From: Lysobacteraceae bacterium
Lineage (GTDB): Bacteria > Pseudomonadota > Gammaproteobacteria > Nitrococcales > AK92
Length of the DNA: 64,000 nt
Reading direction: 5' to 3'
Assembly: GCA_012523465.1 (NCBI GenBank)
Contig: JAAYIK010000016.1
Coordinates: forward strand, 1-64,000
Below are positions 13,787 through 24,439 of the stretch, piece after piece (within the stretch, counting starts at the first letter, position 1; the number at the start of each line of letters is the position of its first letter). A program made the translations under genes and the position numbers. The notes beneath the pieces are model-generated. The model searched no databases and was not told the origin of the DNA. It saw only the letters and a program-made list of their open reading frames with translations.

Positions 13787-14571
13787 CATCGACCCGACAG
13801 CAGTGGCAAACCAATCTGGTCTCGCTCAAGACCATCGCTTACAAGGAAATTCGGCGTTTTCTGCGGATCTGGCAGCAAACCCTGCTGCCGCCGGCCATCA
13901 CCATGACGCTGTACCTCATCATCTTCGGCAGCCTGATCGGCGCCCGCATCGGCGAAATGGGGGGGCACAGCTATATCGAGTTCATCGTGCCCGGCGTCAT
14001 CATGATCGCCGTCATCACCAATTCCTACGCCAACGTCGTATCCTCGTTCTTCAGCGCCAAATTCCAGCGCTTCATCGAGGAGATCCTGGTCTCTCCGACC
14101 CCCAACCTGGTGATCCTGCTGGGCTACCTGGCCGGCGGCTTCGCCCGTGGCCTGCTGGTGGGCGCAATCGTCCTGGCAATCTCGCTGCTGTTTACCGAAC
14201 TGCGCATCCACAATCCCTGGATCACGGCCTCCATCGTGCTGCTGACGTCTTTGCTGTTCGCGCTCGGCGGCTTCATCAACGCCATTTTCGCCCGCACTTA
14301 TGACGACATCTCCATCATCCCGACCTTCGTTCTGACGCCGCTGACCTACCTGGGCGGCGTGTTTTACTCCATTCATCTGTTGCCGCCGTTCTGGCAGAAG
14401 GTCTCTCTCATCAACCCCATTCTTTATCTCGTCAACGCTTTCCGTTACGGCATTCTGGGGCACTCTGACATCAACATCGGCATCGCCTATACCGTTGCCC
14501 TGGCATTCATCGCCCTGCTCGGCAGCATCGCCATGCTGCTGCTCCGACTCGGCACGGGGCTACGCAGTTAA
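13783..14571 (+). CDS. yadH: ABC-2 type transporter permease, YadH type
   Basis: This is the membrane subunit partnering the upstream ATPase. The 262-residue protein has six predicted transmembrane segments typical of the ABC2_membrane family and a family-typical interior (FIVPGVIMIAVITNSYANV; the ARTYDDISIIPTFVLTPLTYLGGVFY region, split by a short loop). The match to E. coli YadH is close in layout. It starts within the ATPase stop (ATGA), indicating translational coupling. A hairpin shared with the opposing H-NS-like gene follows it. The substrate cannot be told from sequence. Confidence 0.93.
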   Translation: MTSTRQQWQTNLVSLKTIAYKEIRRFLRIWQQTLLPPAITMTLYLIIFGSLIGARIGEMGGHSYIEFIVPGVIMIAVITNSYANVVSSFFSAKFQRFIEEILVSPTPNLVILLGYLAGGFARGLLVGAIVLAISLLFTELRIHNPWITASIVLLTSLLFALGGFINAIFARTYDDISIIPTFVLTPLTYLGGVFYSIHLLPPFWQKVSLINPILYLVNAFRYGILGHSDINIGIAYTVALAFIALLGSIAMLLLRLGTGLRS

Positions 14572-14578
14572 AAACAAA

Positions 14579-14602
14579 AAAGCCGTGCATTTGCACGGCT
14601 TT
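14579..14602. terminator. Bidirectional terminator between yadH and the H-NS-like gene
   Basis: A stem of 10 bp, AAAGCCGTGC pairing with GCACGGCTTT around an ATTT loop, lies between two convergent genes. Read leftward it is followed by a long T-run (TTTTTTGTTTTT), a strong terminator for the H-NS-like gene. Read rightward the T-run is only TT, so termination of yadH is probably weaker. Confidence 0.8.
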
Positions 14603-14622
14603 CCGAGCGCTGCCGAGCGCCT

Positions 14623-14937
14623 TCAGTCGACGCGCAGCTCGTCGAGTGACCGGCCCTGGGCTTCCCATTCCTTGACCCAGTGCGGCTTGCGCCCGCGGCC
14701 GGACCAGGTCTTGGTCTCGTCGGTCGGATGCCGATACCGGACAGCACGACCGCCGCTGGCTGCGACCTGGCCGGAGATCAGCTCCTGCAAAGTGAAGCCA
14801 AACCGCTCAGCGACATCGCGCAATTCACGCTGTGCCTGTTTAATTTCCTCGCGCCGACGCTTTTTCAGTTCGCGCTCGATTTCCGCCTGTAGTTCTCGCA
14901 GTTGCTGCGAGTTGTAGTTGCTAAGATCCATCGTCAC
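14623..14937 (-). CDS. H-NS family nucleoid-associated protein
   Basis: Proteins of this family bind curved AT-rich DNA and silence genes. The 104-residue protein has an N-terminal charged coiled-coil oligomerisation region (about residues 8-50, rich in Glu/Lys/Arg) and a C-terminal DNA-binding domain. That domain carries the diagnostic YRHPTDETKTWSGRGRKP loop, equivalent to the TWTGQGRxP minor-groove hook of H-NS. It is most like the short H-NS-like proteins of beta- and gammaproteobacteria (BpH3 type). An unusually AT-rich 367 bp region precedes it, which could allow self-binding. Confidence 0.9.
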   Translation of the reverse strand: MTMDLSNYNSQQLRELQAEIERELKKRRREEIKQAQRELRDVAERFGFTLQELISGQVAASGGRAVRYRHPTDETKTWSGRGRKPHWVKEWEAQGRSLDELRVD

Positions 14938-15304
14938 TCCTTGCTAAGGCAAAGCATCTTTATAGACCTGGACTCAATATGTGACGCCTTGTCTGCCAAC
15001 CAGTTCACACTTTTTAGCAGACGCACCCGCGGCGTCTTACCGCTTGGGCATTAATATATGCCCCATTTCTCCTCCACGAGAGGATTGTATTTACATTTAA
15101 GACCTGTTTTCAACAATAGGCCACTGATTGGATTGGCTCATTAGCGCCATGGCGCCGATTAAAAGCCGGCACATTAATCGACAATGGCCACTGCGAAGGG
15201 TTCAGGCGGCCCGGCGATCGTCCGGCTTTCAGGATCGCGCCGGGAGCGGGCACGGCTGCCGACGACCTGCGCTATAATCGGCGCTTTCATCTGCCGAGCC
15301 TGCC
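14938..15304. other. AT-rich divergent intergenic region
   Basis: No gene is supported here. It separates two divergent genes and is clearly richer in A/T than its surroundings. It holds an inverted repeat GGGCAT-TAATAT-ATGCCC at 15046-15063 and a 12 bp perfect palindrome GCGCCATGGCGC at 15144-15155. These could be regulator sites or H-NS binding regions; no function is proven. Confidence 0.5.
15250..15278 (+). promoter_or_regulatory. Candidate promoter of the 409-residue gene
   Basis: A perfect TATAAT -10 hexamer (15273-15278) lies 26 bp before the ATG of the next gene. The -35 position at 17 bp spacing reads GCACGG, a poor match, so activation or an extended contact may be needed. Confidence 0.45.
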
Positions 15305-16534
15305 ATGACAACGCTACAGCAAAGTCTTACCGCCACGCCGATTGCGCTTACCGTCGAGCTTGATTTGGCCGCTGTCAGTGCCGGGATGAGGCCGCCGCCT
15401 CCGCTCACGAAACAACATGCCGGCATCCTGGCGGACGCGATTGCAGCCGATCTGGCCCGCATCGTCGGAGAGCGAATTCAGGCTTGCGGCTTGGTGATTT
15501 CGGCGGCGCTGTACGATTTGACCGAGTTGCTGCGGCCTGGGTTGCCCTGGGTCGAGATTTTATTGGAAATCTACCGCGGCAGCTGTGCCGGCCGTGGCTT
15601 CGTGCCGCAGGTCCTTGCCCTCGGCGGCGACGCGGATTTCCCCATCCAGGCGCTGGCTCCGCTGCGCCGTCCTGGCTCGGGCCCGTTGCTAGTGCTGCCG
15701 CTGCTACTGGTGGCGGATCGCACGGTCATCGAAGGCATGCAGCGGCAGCTGGAAGAGACGCTGCTGGAACAGGGCCGCTGCGGCTTGCCGACCGAAGAGG
15801 TCATCCGCCGCGACTTCGGACTGGCGCCTCGCAACCTGAACTACGCCACCTTCAACGATCTGAGCGCCCTGCTCAAGCTCCAGCTGGACCGCGCCGGGCT
15901 GGATCCGCTGTGGCAGCTGCTGGAAGGGGCGCTGTTTCGGCCGCACCATGCCGAGCTGGTCCAGCTGCCGGAGGGCAACCGCTTCGTTGGGCGCGGCGGC
16001 GAGGTGTACACTTTATTTTACACATTCGACCAATGGGCTGGACGCGGCCTCGGCGACAGCGAGAGCTACCGGCGCTGGCTGCTCAAGCAGCGGCTTTACG
16101 AGGCTGGGCTAGCGGCCCATGGACTACGGATCCGGCGCCTACATCCGGCCGCCGAGCTCGCCTCGGGCTGCAGCAGCCGGCTCACCCAGGCCTTGGCCGA
16201 GCACGAGCTCCAGGGCGAGCTGCTGCGGGAACCGGACACGCCTCCGCCCCCGCTTGAGGACGCCAGGGTCATTCTGCTCACCGAGCACAGCACACCGGAG
16301 CTGGGCCCGGTCGCCTACACCGTGCTGGCCCAGGCTGGCGACGGCCGGGTGCTGCACCTCGCCAACGAATATCCCCTGACCCAGGAAGCGGCCCGCGACG
16401 TGCGTGAACGCTGGGCGGAGACAGCCGCCCGCCTCGGCCTGGCGCTGCACCTGGCGCAGCCAGGGCGGCTGCTCGTCAGCGACGATGGCAAGCACCTGCT
16501 GCCGCAGGTCGAGTTTGGCGAAGAGGTGCATTGA
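15305..16534 (+). CDS. Conserved-looking hypothetical protein, 409 residues
   Basis: I do not recognise this protein. It is soluble in appearance: no signal peptide and no clear membrane segment, though Leu-rich around residues 115-140 (LLVLPLLLVADRTVIEGM). The first third contains LYDLTELLRPGLPWVEILLEIY. The middle has PRNLNYATFNDLSALLKLQLDRAGLDPLW with an FRPHH motif. Near residues 235-255 lies an aromatic patch, GEVYTLFYTFDQWAGRGLGD. The C-terminal 90 residues look like a separate alpha/beta domain. Codon use resembles neighbours and the start has a TATAAT box upstream, so it is a real gene. It faces pdxH and is divergent from the H-NS-like gene; neither suggests a function. Confidence 0.8.
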   Translation: MTTLQQSLTATPIALTVELDLAAVSAGMRPPPPLTKQHAGILADAIAADLARIVGERIQACGLVISAALYDLTELLRPGLPWVEILLEIYRGSCAGRGFVPQVLALGGDADFPIQALAPLRRPGSGPLLVLPLLLVADRTVIEGMQRQLEETLLEQGRCGLPTEEVIRRDFGLAPRNLNYATFNDLSALLKLQLDRAGLDPLWQLLEGALFRPHHAELVQLPEGNRFVGRGGEVYTLFYTFDQWAGRGLGDSESYRRWLLKQRLYEAGLAAHGLRIRRLHPAAELASGCSSRLTQALAEHELQGELLREPDTPPPPLEDARVILLTEHSTPELGPVAYTVLAQAGDGRVLHLANEYPLTQEAARDVRERWAETAARLGLALHLAQPGRLLVSDDGKHLLPQVEFGEEVH

Positions 16535-16580
16535 GCCGAGGCTGGAGCCCCTCCCCCGTGCCAACAACCAGGCCGGCGCT

Positions 16581-17180
16581 TCAGGGATTAAGCAACAGCT
16601 TGCGCCACTCGCCGGCCTCTGCCACGTAGCGCTCGCGCTCATGGAGGCGGCCGGGCCGGGAGAACCAGAACTCGATCAGATCAGGCTTGACGCGGTAGCC
16701 GGACCAGTAGGATGGGCGCGGCACCGGCTGCCCCTCGAAGCGCCGCTGGTAGAGCGCGACCTGCTGCTCCAGCTCCTCCCGCCGCGCCAGCGGCTCCGAC
16801 TGTCGTGACGCCCAGGCGCCGATCTGGCTGGCCCGCGGCCTGGTGGCCCAGTAAGCGTCCGCCTCGGCGTCGCTCACTTGTTCGACCGCGCCCTCGACCA
16901 GCACCTGCGCCAGCAGCGGCTGCCAGAAAAAGCACAAGCTGGCATAAGGCCTGGCAACCAGCGCGCGCCCCTTGCGGCTGAGCGTATTGGTGTAGAAAAC
17001 GAAGCCGCGCTCATCGGCCGCCTTCAGCAGCACGGTGCGCACCTCCGGCCGACCCTCGGCATTCACGGTCGCCAGCGACATCGCCGCAGGCTCGGGCAAG
17101 CCGGTCTGCTCAGCCTGCCGCAGCAAGTCCCGGAAGCGCTGCAACGCTTCCAGATATAGGGGCGCGGTAGTGTCGGTCAT
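16581..17180 (-). CDS. pdxH: Pyridoxamine 5'-phosphate oxidase
   Basis: PdxH uses FMN and oxygen to convert pyridoxamine or pyridoxine 5'-phosphate to pyridoxal 5'-phosphate. The 199-residue protein has the expected blocks: EPAAMSLATVNAEGRPEVRTVLLK at the FMN site, GFVFYTNTLSRKGR, LCFFWQPLLAQVLVEG, RPRASQIGAWASRQS, and the C-terminal signature SYWSGYRVKPDLIEFW...RLHER. Length is slightly below the E. coli enzyme (218). Its ATG overlaps the stop of the upstream NfeD-like gene by 4 bp, so the two are co-translated. Confidence 0.96.
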   Translation of the reverse strand: MTDTTAPLYLEALQRFRDLLRQAEQTGLPEPAAMSLATVNAEGRPEVRTVLLKAADERGFVFYTNTLSRKGRALVARPYASLCFFWQPLLAQVLVEGAVEQVSDAEADAYWATRPRASQIGAWASRQSEPLARREELEQQVALYQRRFEGQPVPRPSYWSGYRVKPDLIEFWFSRPGRLHERERYVAEAGEWRKLLLNP

Positions 17181-18532
17181 TGGACTCCTTCTTCGCTATC
17201 TGACGGCATGGCATCTGCCGGCGCGACGTGCAGCTTCAGCCCGTCCCGCGCCAGCACGCGCACCGGCTGATTCTTGCGCAACGGCGTCTCGCTGTGTGCG
17301 GTCCAGATTTCGCCATCGAGCCGCACCTGGCCGCGGCCGTGAAAATCGTACAGCGCTTCGCCGATACGACCGATCATGCGATCGGCGCCGCTCGTCACCG
17401 GCTGCCTGTGGGAGCGCATCAGCAGCAGCACCAGGCCAAGCAGCGCCAGGCTGCTGACGATGGCGAGGCCGATGATCAGCTCCAGGGAAATCCGAAATGC
17501 CGCGGTATCAGTATCGAACAGAATGATCGAGCCGATCACGAAAGCGATAACCCCCCCGATTCCGAGGATGCCGAAGCTGGGCACGAACGCTTCGGCCAGA
17601 ATGAACGCCAGCCCCAGCGCGATCAGCGCCAGTCCTGCGTAGCTGATGGGCAGGGCCTGGAAAGCGAACAGCGCCAGCAGCAGGCAGATGCCGCCGAGCA
17701 CGCCGGGAACCAGGCTGCCTGGCGCCATCAGCTCAAACATCAAGCCGTAGATGCCCAGCAGCAGTAGGATATATGCCACGTTGGGATTGGTTATGACCGC
17801 CAGCAGCCGGGAACGCCAATCCGGCTCCAGATGGACGATGTGGGCATTGGCCGTGGCCAGCACCCGGTCGGTGCCAGCCAGGCTCACCGTGCGCCCATCA
17901 AGCTGGCGCAGCAGGTCGTCCATGTCGGCAGCAACCAGCTCGATGACGCCGAGCTCCAGCGCAGCGTCGGCGCTGACGCTGGCCGCCTCACGCACCGCCT
18001 GCTCGGCCCAGTCGGCATTGCGGCCGCGCAGCATGGCCAGGGAGCGGATGTAGGCCACCGCATCGTTGACCATCTTCTGCTCCATGGCATTCTTGGGCTG
18101 GGGGTCGGATTGCTGCCCTTCCGGCTCGTCGGCTGCCGGCGCCGGACCGCCGATCTGCACCGGCGTGGCCGCCCCAACATTGGTGCCCGGCGCCATGGCG
18201 GCGACGTGGGTGGCATAGAGGATGAAGGCGCCGGCGCTGGCCGCCCGCGCTCCGCCCGGCGCCACATAGCCGATGACCGGCACCGGCGCTGCCAGTATGG
18301 CCTGCACGATATCGCGCATGGCCGTATCCAGTCCGCCCGGCGTGTCGATGCGCAGCACGATGGCCTGGCTTTGCGCCACCTCCGGCCGCCGCAGGGCGCG
18401 CTCGATGTAGTCGCTGCTGGCCGGGCCGATCGCGCCGCTCAGTTCCAGGACGACGACCTGCGCGGCCGCCACCGGCTGGGTCCAGCTCAGGGCAGCCAGA
18501 ATCAGCAGCCATCCCCAATAGCACAGACGCAT
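17177..18532 (-). CDS. NfeD-type membrane-bound serine protease
   Basis: Long-form NfeD proteins join a ClpP-like periplasmic protease to a membrane domain and a soluble OB-fold tail, and usually act with SPFH (stomatin) proteins. The 451-residue product has a signal peptide (about 1-24), a ClpP-class domain with RIDTPGGLDTAM, the serine nucleophile in GARAASAGAFI (Ser about 99) and a candidate catalytic Lys (about 153) in EQKMVNDAVAYIRS. Several transmembrane helices follow from about residue 235 to 370, then the NfeD OB-fold with GEALYDFHGRGQVRLDGEIW. No stomatin gene is adjacent; pdxH follows instead. Confidence 0.92.
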   Translation of the reverse strand: MRLCYWGWLLILAALSWTQPVAAAQVVVLELSGAIGPASSDYIERALRRPEVAQSQAIVLRIDTPGGLDTAMRDIVQAILAAPVPVIGYVAPGGARAASAGAFILYATHVAAMAPGTNVGAATPVQIGGPAPAADEPEGQQSDPQPKNAMEQKMVNDAVAYIRSLAMLRGRNADWAEQAVREAASVSADAALELGVIELVAADMDDLLRQLDGRTVSLAGTDRVLATANAHIVHLEPDWRSRLLAVITNPNVAYILLLLGIYGLMFELMAPGSLVPGVLGGICLLLALFAFQALPISYAGLALIALGLAFILAEAFVPSFGILGIGGVIAFVIGSIILFDTDTAAFRISLELIIGLAIVSSLALLGLVLLLMRSHRQPVTSGADRMIGRIGEALYDFHGRGQVRLDGEIWTAHSETPLRKNQPVRVLARDGLKLHVAPADAMPSDSEEGVQ

Positions 18533-18624
18533 GGCATCGGCCCTCCGTGTTCCCGCCCCGATTCTACGCCATTCGCCGATTGTTCGACTGCTTTGCCCGC
18601 AGCCGGCGCAGTCTTGGCGCGAAA

Positions 18625-18650
18625 AAAATGCCCGCGATGGCGGGCATTTT
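18625..18650 (-). terminator. Terminator of adk
   Basis: An 11 bp stem (AAAATGCCCGC / GCGGGCATTTT) with a 4 nt loop lies just past the adk stop. On the minus strand it is followed by a run of seven T residues, a textbook intrinsic terminator. Confidence 0.88.
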
Positions 18651-18669
18651 CCTGGCGCGGGCGTAGCCG

Positions 18670-19626
<957 letters not shown>

Positions 19627-20400
19627 TTATTTCTCCTCCTCGGCCTTGAAGCGGAAATGCCGCTCGGCGATCGGCAGGCCGGCGCTATCGAAACTGCGCT
19701 CAGCGAATTCAACTTGCCCGTCGCGGTCAACCAGGACCACGGTGGAGGCGCGCGTCCCGTACTCCGGACTGACGATGAACATGGCCGACAGTAACCGCTC
19801 CCATTCGCGGCTCACACCCGTCTGCGGTAACTCGTCGTCGCTGGCTGGCATGCGATCCGCGAGCAGTACCAGCAAAGGCTCCACCGAGCCGAGCTGGGGG
19901 GAATGCAGATAAGCCTCCAAGGCGGCCTTGCCACGCACCACCTTTGGCCAGGGCGTCTCCAGCAGGTGGTTGCTCAAGCCGTAGATGCCCGGCTCCAGCT
20001 GCGCAGGCTGCAGGCTGCGATTGCTGAAGCTGAATACGCCCTGCCGATCGCCGAAAAGCAGGTTGAAGCCGCTGAACTGCTGCGCTTCAGCTTGCAGGTG
20101 CTGCAGCCAGGCGAGGCCTGGGCTGTCGCTGCGCAGGGTCTCGACCACCAGCTCGCCGCGAGAGCGGCTGCCGATGGCGCGCGGCTCCGGCTCGCGGTAG
20201 TTGGTTACCGCCGCGAAGCGGCCCCGGCGGTTGACGCCGAACCAGCTGCCGCCGGCTTCCAGATCGCGTCCGGCCAGAATGTCGCCTTCCGGCCACCAGT
20301 CGGCCGGCGCCGCCGGACGGCGATGGAATTCGTCACGGTTGGCGGCAATGACCAGGGGATAGTCGGGATTGACCTGATAGGCAAGCAGAAGCAGACACAT
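19627..20400 (-). CDS. NRDE (TANGO2) family protein
   Basis: The 257-residue protein begins with MCLLLLAYQ and carries the namesake Asn-Arg-Asp-Glu motif in VIAANRDEFHRRP near residue 21, followed by WWPEGDILAGRDLEAGGSWFGVNRRGRFAAVTNYRE, all family hallmarks (split here by loops in the fold). The N-terminal Cys2 suggests an Ntn-hydrolase-like nucleophile after Met removal. Human TANGO2 and bacterial members have been linked to heme or lipid handling, but the activity is not settled. It follows bamB by 4 bp and is likely co-transcribed; in many relatives der is found here instead. Confidence 0.9.
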   Translation of the reverse strand: MCLLLLAYQVNPDYPLVIAANRDEFHRRPAAPADWWPEGDILAGRDLEAGGSWFGVNRRGRFAAVTNYREPEPRAIGSRSRGELVVETLRSDSPGLAWLQHLQAEAQQFSGFNLLFGDRQGVFSFSNRSLQPAQLEPGIYGLSNHLLETPWPKVVRGKAALEAYLHSPQLGSVEPLLVLLADRMPASDDELPQTGVSREWERLLSAMFIVSPEYGTRASTVVLVDRDGQVEFAERSFDSAGLPIAERHFRFKAEEEK

Positions 20401-20404
20401 GGGA

Positions 20405-21544
20405 TCAGCGCAGGACCGTCAACCGGTCCGCCGTCAGTAAATAAATGCTCCCTGCGCGACTGATCGGAGCGCTCACGAAAGGGCCGCCGATCTTTTCCCG
20501 CCGCAGCAGGCTGCCGTCCTGCACAGACAGCCAGTTCAGATGGCCGGTGTCGTCGCCGACCAAGACATACTCGCCGTGCGCGGCAGGCCCGGTCAAGCGC
20601 AACCCACGCAGGTCGTCCTGTCGCCAGACCGCCGTCCCGGTAAAGCGATCGAACGCCCACACGCGCTGCTCGGCGTCGGTCACCAGCAGCAGATCACCGG
20701 CCACGGTAAGCCCGGCATAGGCCGACAGCTCGCGTTCCCAGCGGATTCGGCCACTGGCAACATCGATGGCCATCAAGCGACCGTTGTAGGCGCTCACGTA
20801 GACGTCGTTCCGCAGCAGCACCGGGTCGGCATCGACATCGACCAGGCGCTCGAGGTCGGTACGGCCGCGAGGAACGGCCACAGCCACTTCCCACAGCACC
20901 CGCCCGCTGTCGGGCGCCAGCGCCACCAGCCGGCCGCTGTCCAGCCCCACCAGCACCAGCTGCCGCGGGGCCAGTACGGGGCTACTGGTGCCGCGAACAG
21001 TCAGGGCGGGCACGGTATGCTCATGCAGCCAGCGGCGCCGCCCGGTCGCGGCGTCCAGGCCAAAGACCCGACCGTCCGCCACCCGCACTACCACCAGATC
21101 CCGAGAGACCGCGGGGCGCGCCAGGATTTCACTGGTCACGCCGGAGCGCCACAGCAGCTCGCCGTCGCTGGCGCGCAGCCCGATGGCCTCACCGTCGCGG
21201 CTGCCGATGACCAGCAAATCGCCGGCCACCGCCGGGCCGGCGCTGAGTGGTCGGCGCAAGTCCCGCTGCCAGAGCACCACGCCGTCAGCGGCGCGCAGGG
21301 CAGAAACCTGTCCGCTATGGCTGGCGATATAGACCGTGTCGCCGACCACCTCCGGCCGCAGGTCAAAGCCGCTGTCGCTCGGCAAGCGCGGCAAAGAGTG
21401 CGACCAGATGGTCCGCACGCCGACATCGGCACGATGGGCGCGCGGCTCCGGCGGCGGCGGCAAGTCTTGGCGTGCTACCCCACCGTAGCTGGTGCAGCCG
21501 GCAGCCAGCAGGGACGCCAGCAGGACGGGCAGGAACTTTATCAC
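20405..21544 (-). CDS. bamB: Outer membrane assembly lipoprotein BamB
   Basis: BamB is the beta-propeller lipoprotein of the BAM complex that inserts outer-membrane proteins. The 379-residue protein has a lipoprotein signal ending in LLAAGC (Cys17). PQQ-like repeats follow around the propeller, recognisable as Ala/Asp-Gly...W pairs such as GVVLWQRDL, GELLWRS, GRRRWLHE, GRVLWEVA, GRIRWERE and GTAVWRQDD. Its start overlaps the yfgM stop by 4 bp. The hisS-yfgM-bamB order matches E. coli and Pseudomonas. Confidence 0.95.
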   Translation of the reverse strand: MIKFLPVLLASLLAAGCTSYGGVARQDLPPPPEPRAHRADVGVRTIWSHSLPRLPSDSGFDLRPEVVGDTVYIASHSGQVSALRAADGVVLWQRDLRRPLSAGPAVAGDLLVIGSRDGEAIGLRASDGELLWRSGVTSEILARPAVSRDLVVVRVADGRVFGLDAATGRRRWLHEHTVPALTVRGTSSPVLAPRQLVLVGLDSGRLVALAPDSGRVLWEVAVAVPRGRTDLERLVDVDADPVLLRNDVYVSAYNGRLMAIDVASGRIRWERELSAYAGLTVAGDLLLVTDAEQRVWAFDRFTGTAVWRQDDLRGLRLTGPAAHGEYVLVGDDTGHLNWLSVQDGSLLRREKIGGPFVSAPISRAGSIYLLTADRLTVLR

Positions 21545-22182
21545 GCAGTCGGCTCCGCGCTGGCGCCCAGATCGTTGAGCTTGAGCTCGATGAGGGCGCG
21601 CCGCTGCGGGGCCAGCGCCGGGTCTTCCAGCGCAGCGCGATAAGCGGCGATGGCATCCTCACGCCGCCCCGCCTCGCTCAGCAGGTCGCCTCGCACCTCC
21701 TGATAATCGGCAGCCAGGACCTCGGGCACCGACTGCAACACTTCCAGCGCTTCCTCGTACTTCTGCTGCGCGCCCAGCACGCGGGCCAGACGCAAGGTGG
21801 CCAGGGCGCCCACCGGTTGCCGCTTGGCCCGCTCGGCCGCCCAGCGCAGCCGCTCGGCCGCCTGCTCCAGCTCGCCGTTCTCGACGTGGTGCTGAGCCAG
21901 CAGCAGCGCCGTCAGCGGACCGTAGGGCGTGCTGCCGTACTGCTCCAGCAGCGCCTCCCCCAGCGCCACGGCATCCGCCGCTGGCGGGTCCGCCAGCAGC
22001 CGGCTACGGAACGCCTGGTAATCCTGCGAAGCCAGCTCAGCGCGGCGCTGCTTGTAAGCATCCCATTGCTGCCAGCCGATCAGGGCGACGATGGCTATCA
22101 CCACGCCGGCGATGATGGCGCGTCCGTTCTCGCGCCACCAGGCCCGTAGGGCTTCTATCTGCTCCTCGTCCGTATAGCTCAT
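21541..22182 (-). CDS. yfgM: YfgM family ancillary SecYEG translocon protein
   Basis: YfgM is a bitopic inner-membrane protein that links the Sec translocon to periplasmic chaperones such as PpiD. The 213-residue protein shows a short cytoplasmic N-terminus, EEQIEALRAWWRENGRAII, one transmembrane helix (about residues 20-40) ending in GWQQWDAYKQRRAELAS, and a TPR-like periplasmic domain rich in Ala/Leu helices. Spacing to hisS is 22 bp and it overlaps bamB by 4 bp, the usual operon context. Confidence 0.93.
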   Translation of the reverse strand: MSYTDEEQIEALRAWWRENGRAIIAGVVIAIVALIGWQQWDAYKQRRAELASQDYQAFRSRLLADPPAADAVALGEALLEQYGSTPYGPLTALLLAQHHVENGELEQAAERLRWAAERAKRQPVGALATLRLARVLGAQQKYEEALEVLQSVPEVLAADYQEVRGDLLSEAGRREDAIAAYRAALEDPALAPQRRALIELKLNDLGASAEPTA

Positions 22183-22204
22183 TCAGCCTTCCATCCCCAC
22201 GACG

Positions 22205-23485
<1,281 letters not shown>

Positions 23486-23521
23486 GCGAACCTCTATGCA
23501 GTAACTGGACGAAACATGGAT

Positions 23522-24439
23522 TTACTGTGCCGGCGACAGCGTCAGGCGCGCCACGTCGCGACGGATGTGCGGAGCCAGCGGAATCGGCTCGCCGGCAAGA
23601 TAAAGCCGTGCATGGTGCGCATTGCCAATCACCAGGCGCAATGGCGCTTGGCCACTGAGCTCGAGGGTGCGCGGCCCTTGCACCAGCCCGGCATAGACTC
23701 GCTCGCCGTCGGCAGCCTCGACCTCGATCCAGGACTCGTCGTCGACTTCGATGGAAATCGCCACCTGATCGGCCGGCGGCGCGGGTTCCGCGGCGACGGC
23801 TTCCGCAGCAGCGACCGCGTCCCCTACGACCTCGGCTTCCTCACTCGCGAAGTCCGGCTCTTCAGCGGCTTGCTCCGGCTCGGCAGCGGTCGCGGCCTCG
23901 CTCCAGACGGGGGGCTCGTCCGCGAACTCGTCGCCGCTGGCAGCGGCAGGCTGCGGCTCGCCCAGCGCCGGTTCGTCGCTTGCCGGCACCTCCGCAGCAA
24001 CCGCCGGCTGTGCCTCGCTCCGGGTCGCAGCCGGCTCCAGCGCGACGTCGCGGTAATAGCTGCGGTAAGCGACGTAGCCAATCAGGAGCAGGGCGATCAG
24101 CAGTACCGGCCACTTCAGCCAGCTACCGCGCGCTGCACGCTCGGCCGCCAGCGACCGCGGCTGCTCGGACTGCTGCTCCGGCTGCTGGCGCTCGAACGCC
24201 GCCAGCACCTCGGCTTCGGCCAGTCCCACCAGCTTGGCGTAAGCACGCAAATAACCGCGCACGAAAGTGCGCGGCGGCAACAGATCAAAGCGCTCGGCCT
24301 CCAGCGCCTCGATGGCGGCAACCCGTAGATTTAGGCTGGCCGCGACGTCCTGCTGGGTCAGCCCTTGCTGCTCGCGCCGCTCACGCAGCAGCTTGCCGAC
24401 GCCGGGCTCGTCCAGCTCCAGCTTGGGGTCATCACTCAT
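23522..24439 (-). CDS. rodZ: Cytoskeleton protein RodZ
   Basis: RodZ anchors MreB to the inner membrane and helps set rod shape. The 305-residue protein has an N-terminal HTH domain (about residues 14-75: LLRERREQQGLTQQDVAASLNL and FVRGYLRAYAKLVGL). A transmembrane helix lies near 107-127. An acidic Ala/Glu/Pro-rich periplasmic linker follows, then a C-terminal DUF4115 domain with DDESWIEVEAADGERVY and PLRLVIGNA. It overlaps pilF by 8 bp, the conserved pilF-rodZ pair. Confidence 0.94.
   Translation of the reverse strand: MSDDPKLELDEPGVGKLLRERREQQGLTQQDVAASLNLRVAAIEALEAERFDLLPPRTFVRGYLRAYAKLVGLAEAEVLAAFERQQPEQQSEQPRSLAAERAARGSWLKWPVLLIALLLIGYVAYRSYYRDVALEPAATRSEAQPAVAAEVPASDEPALGEPQPAAASGDEFADEPPVWSEAATAAEPEQAAEEPDFASEEAEVVGDAVAAAEAVAAEPAPPADQVAISIEVDDESWIEVEAADGERVYAGLVQGPRTLELSGQAPLRLVIGNAHHARLYLAGEPIPLAPHIRRDVARLTLSPAQ

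Noticed and set aside
15183-15304. Possible small gene starting at an ATG in the H-NS upstream region
   Set aside because: No ribosome-binding site, Arg/Ala-biased composition and it runs out of frame into the next gene, across its -10 box.
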